Below, one piece after another: positions 8,899 through 14,678 of a stretch of DNA of 17,347 nucleotides (the first letter of the stretch is position 1; the number at the start of each line of letters is the position of its first letter). The notes beneath the pieces are model-generated. The model had not been told where the DNA came from. It was given only the letters and a program-made list of their open reading frames with translations, and ran no database searches. The stretch is from Pseudomonadota bacterium (GTDB lineage: Bacteria; Pseudomonadota; Gammaproteobacteria; Burkholderiales; Thiobacillaceae). The translations under genes and the position numbers were made by a program. The stretch spans positions 1 through 17,347 of the forward strand of contig JAJZTV010000016.1 of the NCBI GenBank assembly GCA_021847385.1, in the 5' to 3' direction.

Positions 8899-10045
8899 TG
8901 CATTCAAGGTGCTGATCGCCGACGATATACCGCAAAACGTCGCCTTCTTGCGCGCCTGCCTGGAGGACGATGGCCATACCGTGCACGTGGCGGCCAGCGG
9001 CGAGCAGGCATTGGAACTGTTCGGCCGCGAGTCGCCCGATCTGGTGCTGATGGATGTGATGATGCCGGGCATAGGCGGGCACGAGGCGACGCGCCGCATG
9101 CGCGAGATGGCCGGGGGCCGTTGGTTGCCGATCATCTTCATCAGCGCGCTCGATCAGTCCATCGATATGATCCGCGGTCTGGAAGCCGGCGGCGACGACT
9201 TCATTTGCAAGCCGGTCGATCTGGAACTGCTCAAGGCCAAGATTCGCGCCATGCAGCGTATCGCCGGCATGCAGCAAAAGCTGGCCGAGGTGACGGCCGA
9301 GTTGCAGAACTACCGCGAGCACGCCGAATTCGAGCAAGAGATCGCGCGCGAGCTGATGTCTTTGATGATCAAGGCCGCGTCGACCGAGGACGCGGGTTTG
9401 GAGATGTGGCTGGAGCCGGCTACCCGCTTCAGTGGCGACCTGTTGGTCGCCAACCGTTCGCGTTCCGGCCATTTGTATCTGCTTCATGCCGACTCCATGG
9501 GGCACGGCTTGCCAGCAGCCCTGCCCTTGCTGCCGACGGCGCAGATCTTCCGCACCATGGGCGAGCGTGGCTTCAATCTCTCCACCATCGTGCAAGAGAT
9601 GAATATTCAGTTGGCTCGCCAGATTCCGCGCGGTTATTTCGTGGCGGCGACCTTGGTTTGTATCGACCGGGAAAACCAGACGATCGAAGTTTGGAACGGC
9701 GGCAATCCTGCCGCCTTGCTGACCGGCCGCGACGGCAGCCTGATTTGCCGGTTCGAATCCATGCATCCGCCATTGGGCATCATCGACGCGTCACGCTTCG
9801 ATGCGCGCACGCAGGTCTGGCAATCGGAGCGGGACTGGACGCTCAACCTGTTTTCCGATGGCTTGGCCGATGCCGAGGATGCCAAGGGTAAGGCCTTCGG
9901 TGAGGCGGCGGTGCTGGCAGCCCTGCAGGGCGCGAGCGACCCCCATGCCAGCATCGTCTCGGCCGTGCGCGCCCATCTGGGGACCGGGCGCGTGGCGCAT
10001 GACGATATCTCGTTGATCACCCTGAACAATGTCTTGGCCACCTAG
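8891..10045 (+). CDS. Response regulator with PP2C (RsbU/SpoIIE-type) serine phosphatase domain
   Basis: 384 residues from ATG 8891, which overlaps the HD-GYP gene by 8 bases. The REC domain (about 1-125) has 'IADD', phospho-acceptor Asp55 in 'LMDVMMPG' and Lys in 'ICKPVD'. A helical linker (about 130-170) joins it to a SpoIIE/PP2C domain with 'RFSGDLL', 'ADSMGHGLPAAL', 'NGGNPAALL', 'LFSDGLADA' and 'HDDISLITL', the metal-binding Asp set of bacterial PPM phosphatases. Proteins of this build (such as RsbU-like or Pseudomonas HsbR-type regulators) dephosphorylate STAS anti-anti-sigma proteins and so release sigma factors or other partner-switch targets. No STAS or anti-sigma gene is present in the window, so the target is unknown. 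It is the last gene of the signalling unit; an 89-base gap follows before dctP. Confidence 0.93.
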
Positions 10046-10069
10046 GTGCTGGCGTTGAAGATTTAAGGC

Positions 10070-10098
10070 TTGCCCGCCGTTGGCCGGGCCTCTACTCT
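10070..10098 (+). promoter_or_regulatory. Weak candidate promoter for dctPQM
   Basis: In the 89-base gap before dctP, TTGCCC (10070-10075) and TACTCT (10093-10098) are 17 bases apart, the preferred sigma-70 spacing, but the -10 matches only 3 of 6 positions. No sigma-54 -24/-12 element was found. A GC-rich imperfect hairpin (GCCCG/CGGGC) overlaps the spacer. The assignment is tentative. Confidence 0.3.
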
Positions 10099-10123
10099 GG
10101 TGGTATCACCTCAGGCAACCGTT

Positions 10124-10128
10124 AGGAG
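10124..10128 (+). promoter_or_regulatory. Strong Shine-Dalgarno site of dctP
   Basis: AGGAG ends 6 bases before ATG 10135 and is the best ribosome-binding site in the window. It fixes the dctP start and fits the need for excess periplasmic binding protein over the membrane subunits. Confidence 0.8.
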
Positions 10129-10134
10129 ACGACC

Positions 10135-11211
10135 ATGATCCTCAAGCGAGCGCTTATCCTGTTCACCCTGGCATGGTTGGCGGTTCCTTTCGCCCAAGCC
10201 GCCGATCCCATCGTCATCAAGTTTTCCCACGTCGTTGCACCCAACACCCCCAAGGGCAAGGCCGCCGACTATTTCAAGAACTTGGTCGAGGAGCGTACCG
10301 GCGGGCGGGTCAAGGTCGAGGTCTATCCGAACAGCCAGCTCTATAAAGACCGCGAAGAAATGGAGGCCTTGCAGTTGGGTGCGGTACAGATGCTGGCGCC
10401 GAGCCTGTCCAAATTCGGCCCGCTCGGCGTGCGTTCCTTCGAACTGTTCGACCTGCCTTATATCTTCCCGAACAAGGAGACCTTGTATCGGGTGATGGAC
10501 GGCGATATCGGCAAACAGCTGTTCGGCATGCTGGAGAGCAAGGGCATCAAGGGCCTGGCCTTCTGGGACAACGGTTTCAAGCAAATGAGCGCGAACCGGC
10601 CCTTGCGCAAGGTCGGCGATTTCCAAGGCTTGAAGATGCGCATCCAGTCGTCCAAGGTGCTCGATGCGCAGATGAAGGCGCTGGGCGCATTGCCGCAAGT
10701 GATGGCCTTCTCCGAGGTCTACACCGCCTTGCAGCAGGGCGTGGTCGACGGCACCGAGAACCCGGTATCCAACCTCTACACCCAGAAGATGCACGAGGTG
10801 CAGAAGCACCTGACCATCTCCGATCACGGTTATCTGGGTTATGCGGTGATCGTGAACAAGAAATTCTGGGACGATCTGCCGGCCGATCTCCGGCCGGTCG
10901 TGGAAAAGGCGATGGCCGATGCGACCAGGTACGAACGCGAGATCGCCCAGAAGGAGAACGACGACGCGCTGGAGGCGGTGCGCAAGGCCGGCAAGACCGA
11001 GATCTATGTCTTGCCGCTGGAAGGCCGCTTGGAATGGCACAAGGTCTTGTTGCCGGTGCATAAGCAGTTCGAGGACGTCATCGGCAAGGATCTGATCCAG
11101 GGGGTCTACGGTATCGCCGCCGAGGTCGAAAAGGAGAGACTGGCCGCCACCGTCAAGCCTAGAGACAAGGCCAAGGCCAAGGCCAAGGCCAAGCCGGCAA
11201 AAGCCCAATAA
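10135..11211 (+). CDS. dctP: TRAP transporter substrate-binding protein DctP
   Basis: 358 residues with a clean signal peptide (MILKRALILFTLAW..., cut near 'PFAQA-ADP'). The mature protein matches the DctP family: 'IKFSHVVAPNTPKGKAA', 'VEVYPNSQLYKDREEMEAL', 'GLKMRIQSS' with the conserved Arg (Arg169) that in this family clamps the substrate carboxylate, and 'VVDGTENPVSNLY'. It captures organic acids, classically C4-dicarboxylates such as succinate, malate and fumarate, and delivers them to the DctQM permease with Na+/H+-driven uptake. An oddity is the C-terminal tail (from about residue 340), which is a low-complexity Lys/Ala stretch encoded by a tandem hexamer and is not part of the binding-protein fold. 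The gene is followed by a strong terminator and then dctQM. C4-dicarboxylate specificity is a family-based inference. Confidence 0.93.
   Translation: MILKRALILFTLAWLAVPFAQAADPIVIKFSHVVAPNTPKGKAADYFKNLVEERTGGRVKVEVYPNSQLYKDREEMEALQLGAVQMLAPSLSKFGPLGVRSFELFDLPYIFPNKETLYRVMDGDIGKQLFGMLESKGIKGLAFWDNGFKQMSANRPLRKVGDFQGLKMRIQSSKVLDAQMKALGALPQVMAFSEVYTALQQGVVDGTENPVSNLYTQKMHEVQKHLTISDHGYLGYAVIVNKKFWDDLPADLRPVVEKAMADATRYEREIAQKENDDALEAVRKAGKTEIYVLPLEGRLEWHKVLLPVHKQFEDVIGKDLIQGVYGIAAEVEKERLAATVKPRDKAKAKAKAKPAKAQ
11167..11190 (+). repeat. Tandem AAGGCC hexamer (four perfect copies) in the dctP 3' end
   Basis: Four exact AAGGCC units in a row, encoding Lys-Ala four times, followed by a degenerate copy (AAGCCG). 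Because the unit is 6 bases, gain or loss of copies keeps the reading frame and only changes the length of the basic tail. Confidence 0.9.
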
Positions 11212-11221
11212 ACCCATGACG

Positions 11222-11247
11222 CGGCGGCCCCGGGCCGCCGTTTTTTT
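11222..11247 (+). terminator. Intrinsic terminator/attenuator between dctP and dctQ
   Basis: The arms CGGCGGCCC (11222-11230) and GGGCCGCCG (11232-11240) are perfect complements around one base; a realistic hairpin has a 7-bp GC stem and a 5-base loop. Seven T follow at once (11241-11247). This is a textbook Rho-independent terminator, yet the dctQ ATG is the very next base. It likely stops most transcripts after dctP and lets a fraction through to dctQM. Confidence 0.92.
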
Positions 11248-11787
11248 ATGCTCAACCGCCTGCTCGATCGTCTGGAGGAAACGCTGATCGCCGGCTTCAT
11301 GGCCCTGGCGACGCTGATCATCTTTTTCGCCGTCGTGCATCGTTATACCTCGAGCATCGGCTGGGTGTGGCAATACACCCGGCATATCGAGGTCAACTGG
11401 GCACAAGAGGCCTGTATCTATCTGTTCATCTGGATGGCCAAGTTCGGCGCCGCCTATGGCGTGCGCACCGGCATCCATGTCGGCGTCGATGTGCTGGTGC
11501 GCAAACTCGATGGCGCCAAACAGCGATTCTTCGTCGTGTTCAGCCTGCTTTCCGGCGCCTTCTTTACCGCGGTGATCGCCTTGCTCGGCACCAGGTTCGT
11601 GCTGCATATCGGCGAGCTGGGCCAGGTCTCGCCCGATCTGGGGATGCCGATGTGGATCGTTTATCTGGCCATTCCGCTCGGTTCCGGCTTGATGTGCTAT
11701 CGCTTCGTCCAGGTCCTGCTGGCCTATGCCCAGGGGCAGCCCTTGCCCGGCCATCATTACGGCGATCCTGGGGAAATCCCGGAGTGA
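11248..11787 (+). CDS. dctQ: TRAP transporter small membrane subunit DctQ
   Basis: 179 residues with four predicted membrane helices (about 14-35, 51-70, 92-116, 134-155) and the family motif region 'VNWAQEACIYLFIWMAKFGAAYGVR'. DctQ pairs with DctM in the inner membrane. The start ATG 11248 follows directly after the terminator T-run and has no Shine-Dalgarno upstream. A strong GGAGGAA (11274-11280) lies inside the gene, with CTG 11284 only 3 bases later and ATG 11299 18 bases later, both badly spaced and both cutting into the first helix region. The long form is kept because 'MLNRLLDRLEE' is a typical DctQ N-terminus. The stop overlaps the dctM start. Confidence 0.87.
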   Translation: MLNRLLDRLEETLIAGFMALATLIIFFAVVHRYTSSIGWVWQYTRHIEVNWAQEACIYLFIWMAKFGAAYGVRTGIHVGVDVLVRKLDGAKQRFFVVFSLLSGAFFTAVIALLGTRFVLHIGELGQVSPDLGMPMWIVYLAIPLGSGLMCYRFVQVLLAYAQGQPLPGHHYGDPGEIPE

Positions 11788-13073
11788 GCGGGCTCGTCAT
11801 CGCGCTGCTGCTGGTCTTGCTGCTGCTGACCGGCATGCCGATCTCCATCGCGCTGGGCCTGACCGTGCTGGCCTTCCTGTTCACCTTCTCGACGATTCCA
11901 GTCGAAATCGTGTCGCAGCGGCTGTTCACCGGCTTGGACCAGTTCGCGATCATGGCCATCCCGTTTTTTATCCTGTCTGGCGCCTTCCTGACCACCGGCG
12001 GCGTGGCGCGGCGCATCATCCGCTTCGCCACGGCCTTGGTCGGCTCCTTCAGCGGCGGCCTGGCCATGTCGGCGGTGCTGTCCTGCGCCTTCTTCGCAGC
12101 GGTGTCCGGTTCCAGTCCGGCCACGGTGGTGGCGATCGGTTCGATCATGATCCCGGCCATGGTGCAACACGGCTATCCGAAGAAATTCGGCGTCGGCGTG
12201 GTCGCCACCTCGGGCGGCCTGGGCGTCCTGATCCCGCCGTCCATCGTCATGATCATCTATGGGGTGTCCACCAGCACCAGCATCGGCCAGTTGTTCATGG
12301 CCGGCGTGGTGCCTGGCCTCCTCATGGCGGCGGTCTTGCTGCTGGTGACCTGGCTGGTGGCCAAGCGGCACGGCTATCCGACCTTGCCGCGGGCCAGCCT
12401 GCAGGAGGTGTGGCACGCCTTCCGCGGGTCGGTCTGGGGCCTGTTTCTGGTGGTCATCGTGATCGGCGGCATCTACGGCGGTATCTTCACGCCGACCGAG
12501 GCGGCGGCGGTGTCGGCCGTTTATGCCTTCGTCGTCGCGGTGTTCATCTACAAGGAACTCAAGCTCAAGGACGTGCCCCGCGTGCTGCTGCAAGCGGCGA
12601 ATATGAGCGCGATGCTGCTCTATATCATCACCAATGCGATCCTGTTCTCCTTCCTGCTCACCAGCGAGAACATCCCGCAAAACCTGGCGCAGTGGATCAT
12701 CGACCAGGGCCTCACGCCCTGGATGTTCCTGCTGGTGGTCAACGTGCTGCTGTTCTTCGCCGGCGACTTCATGGAGCCGAGCTCGATTATCTTGATCTTG
12801 GCGCCGATCTTTCTGCCGGTCGCGCAACAGCTGGGCATCGATCCGATCCACCTTGGCATCGTGATGACCATCAATATGGAGCTGGGCATGATCACGCCGC
12901 CGGTCGGGCTCAATCTCTACGTCGCCAGCGGTCTGGCCCGGATGGGGCTGACCGAGACCACACTGGCCGCCGCGCCGTGGATCCTGGTGGTGACGGCGGT
13001 GCTGCTGCTGGTGACCTATGTGCCGCAGATCAGCCTGTGGCTGCCGCGGCTGCTCTACGGCCCGGCGGGCTAG
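11784..13073 (+). CDS. dctM: TRAP transporter large permease subunit DctM
   Basis: 429 residues from GTG 11784, overlapping the dctQ stop in a GTGA junction, with GGGGA at 11770-11774 as a ribosome-binding site. The length equals the usual DctM size of about 425. The protein begins in a hydrophobic helix ('LVIALLLVLLLLTGMPISIA') and has about twelve membrane segments. Family motifs include 'AVSGSSPATVVAIGSIMIPAM', 'LGVLIPPSIVMIIYGV' and 'GMITPPVGLNLYVASG', the paired substrate/sodium-binding hairpins of the TRAP/ion-transporter fold. DctM forms the translocation channel with DctQ and receives substrate from DctP. Upstream in-frame codons inside dctQ are not used. No terminator with a T-run was seen after the gene. 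Confidence 0.95.
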   Translation: MSGLVIALLLVLLLLTGMPISIALGLTVLAFLFTFSTIPVEIVSQRLFTGLDQFAIMAIPFFILSGAFLTTGGVARRIIRFATALVGSFSGGLAMSAVLSCAFFAAVSGSSPATVVAIGSIMIPAMVQHGYPKKFGVGVVATSGGLGVLIPPSIVMIIYGVSTSTSIGQLFMAGVVPGLLMAAVLLLVTWLVAKRHGYPTLPRASLQEVWHAFRGSVWGLFLVVIVIGGIYGGIFTPTEAAAVSAVYAFVVAVFIYKELKLKDVPRVLLQAANMSAMLLYIITNAILFSFLLTSENIPQNLAQWIIDQGLTPWMFLLVVNVLLFFAGDFMEPSSIILILAPIFLPVAQQLGIDPIHLGIVMTINMELGMITPPVGLNLYVASGLARMGLTETTLAAAPWILVVTAVLLLVTYVPQISLWLPRLLYGPAG

Positions 13074-13116
13074 CGGGCTTGCCGAGTGGCGGCTGGATCG
13101 GGTCTAATGCGCGGCA

Positions 13117-13506
13117 ATGACTCGTCCTGCCCGCCATCTCGTCCTGTGCTTGTTCGTGCTGCTGCAATGCCTATTGCCGCTGCTGCACGCCCATGCGGCC
13201 GACGATCATGGGCATGCCGCGCAGCATGGTATCCATCTCGATGGCGTCGAGATCGACGACCTGACGCCGAGCCTGCATGCCGACACGCATGAGCACGCCG
13301 GTATCGGTGTGGAACTGGCCTTGCCGGCGCGTGCATACCGCATGGCTACGGCCGATTCGGCATCGCTCGATTTCGTTCCGGCGCGGCTGTTCTGGCCTCG
13401 TGCGTTCGAATCTCGTCGGCCGACAACGGCTTCGATCAGTCGAGCTAATCCCCTACTCGCCGAACGGCCGCTCGTTCCTTATCCCTGCGCCCCACCTCGC
13501 GCCTGA
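13117..13506 (+). CDS. Small His-rich exported protein preceding the RND efflux genes (CzcI-like, tentative)
   Basis: 129 residues from ATG 13117, 43 bases after dctM. A hydrophobic signal peptide (residues about 8-27) ends at 'LLHAHA'. The next stretch is rich in His: 31, 33, 37, 40, 54, 58 and 60, with nearby Asp and Glu, a likely divalent-metal-binding region. The C-terminal part is basic and ends in a Pro-rich 'VPYPCAPPRA'. No enzymatic domain is recognised. Small periplasmic His-rich proteins such as CzcI commonly precede czcCBA-type operons, and the position before an adaptor and pump supports a role as metal buffer or regulator. Family membership is inferred from context and composition. 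The ribosome-binding site is weak. Confidence 0.7.
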   Translation: MTRPARHLVLCLFVLLQCLLPLLHAHAADDHGHAAQHGIHLDGVEIDDLTPSLHADTHEHAGIGVELALPARAYRMATADSASLDFVPARLFWPRAFESRRPTTASISRANPLLAERPLVPYPCAPPRA

Positions 13507-13589
13507 TCGCCTAAGCTAGGGTCATCAGGGCCCGATTGTGTCTGCCATCCATACCCGGCCAGGCGTTTGGCCGTACCTTGGGGAATGCC

Positions 13590-14678
13590 ATGCCTCGTTT
13601 GTCGATTTTGTTGTTGACTGTCGCCCTGGCCGGTTCGGTCCAGGCGGCGGATGTCCTTATTCCGATCAATGCGACCCAGCGTGCAGCGCTACGCATCGCC
13701 AGCGTGCCGGCCGAGGCCGATGTCGTCGGTGCCTCGCTCGGCGTGCCGGCCACGGTCATGGTGCCGCCCGCACAGGAGCGTTTCGTCGCGGCGCCGGCGG
13801 CCGGTTTGGTCACCGAACTGCACACGGCGGTCGGCGAGCAGGTCGCTGCGGGACAGGTCTTGCTGGTGCTGCGCAGCCAAGACATCGTCAGCGGTCAGCG
13901 CGAGACGGTCGAGGCCGCGGCACGCTTCCGCTTGGCCGAGACGGTCTGGCGGCGCGATGAGGCCCTGTTCCGCGAGGGCATCATCGCCGAGGGCCGCCTG
14001 CAAGCGAGCCAGGCCGCGTTGGAGCAGGCGCGGGCCGGGCTCAAGGAACGGCGGGCCTGGCTCGGTTTGATGGGTTTGTCCCGCGCCGAGGTCGAGGCGG
14101 TCGAACGGGGCGAGCGCTTGTTCGACCGTATACGCATCGTCGCACCGATCGCCGGCAGCGTAGTCGAACAGACCGCGGCAAGCGGCATGCGGGTCGAGGC
14201 GGCGGCCCCGCTATTGCGCCTGGTGCGTACGGACCCGGTCTGGTTGGATATCCGGGTGCCGGCCGCGCTGGCTGCGCAATTGCACAAGGGCCAGAAGCTG
14301 AATCTGGCCGGCAGCCAGGCGGTCGGCACGGTGTTGGCGGTTGGACGCAGCGTCGATGCGGCGCAGACCGTGCCAGTGCGGGCACGCATCGCCAACCCGG
14401 ACGGGGCTTTGCGCCTGCATCAAAGCGTCGAGGTCCGGTTCGAGGCCCTGAGCGGCAGCGGCCAGTGGCGCGTGCCTAGCCGGGCCCTGGTCTATCAGCA
14501 GGGCCGGAGTTATGTCTTCGTCGAGCGTGCCGGTGGCTTCGCGCCGCTGCCGGTGAAGATCGTCGCACAAGGCGGCCAGTTCGTGACCGTCGTCGCGGCG
14601 CTCAAGGCGGGTGAGCGTATCGCCGTCGAAGGCTTGGCCGCGATCAAATCGGCTTGGCTTGGCGGCGGGGGCGAGTGA
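13590..14678 (+). CDS. RND efflux periplasmic adaptor (membrane-fusion protein, CzcB/CusB-like)
   Basis: 362 residues from ATG 13590, with GGGGA at 13580-13584 five bases upstream. A signal peptide (MPRLSILLLTVALAGSVQA) is followed by the adaptor order: a barrel-sandwich half 'ERFVAAPAAGLVTELHTAVGEQVAAGQVLL', an alpha-helical hairpin (about 95-160), the second sandwich half 'DRIRIVAPIAGSVVEQ', a beta-barrel ('VWLDIRVPAALAAQL') and a membrane-proximal domain ('VPSRALVYQQGRSYVFV'). Such adaptors bridge the inner-membrane RND pump and an outer-membrane channel. No Met-rich or His-rich N-terminal metal-binding extension is present, unlike several CusB and CzcB proteins. The stop overlaps the pump ATG by one base (TGATG). 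Heavy-metal type is inferred from the adjacent pump. Confidence 0.92.
   Translation: MPRLSILLLTVALAGSVQAADVLIPINATQRAALRIASVPAEADVVGASLGVPATVMVPPAQERFVAAPAAGLVTELHTAVGEQVAAGQVLLVLRSQDIVSGQRETVEAAARFRLAETVWRRDEALFREGIIAEGRLQASQAALEQARAGLKERRAWLGLMGLSRAEVEAVERGERLFDRIRIVAPIAGSVVEQTAASGMRVEAAAPLLRLVRTDPVWLDIRVPAALAAQLHKGQKLNLAGSQAVGTVLAVGRSVDAAQTVPVRARIANPDGALRLHQSVEVRFEALSGSGQWRVPSRALVYQQGRSYVFVERAGGFAPLPVKIVAQGGQFVTVVAALKAGERIAVEGLAAIKSAWLGGGGE

Noticed and set aside
10046..10134. Sigma-54 promoter for dctP, as found for some dct genes
   Set aside because: No TGGCAC-N5-TTGC element could be found in the gap.
10111..11757. Long open frame of 548 codons on the minus strand across dctP and dctQ
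   Set aside because: It lies antisense to two clearly recognised TRAP genes, has a His/Gln/Gly/Leu-rich composition typical of the shadow of GC-rich genes, and no domain was recognised.
13061..13110. GC-rich symmetry (GCCCG-G-CGGGC) at the dctM end as a terminator
   Set aside because: The loop would be a single base and no T-run follows.
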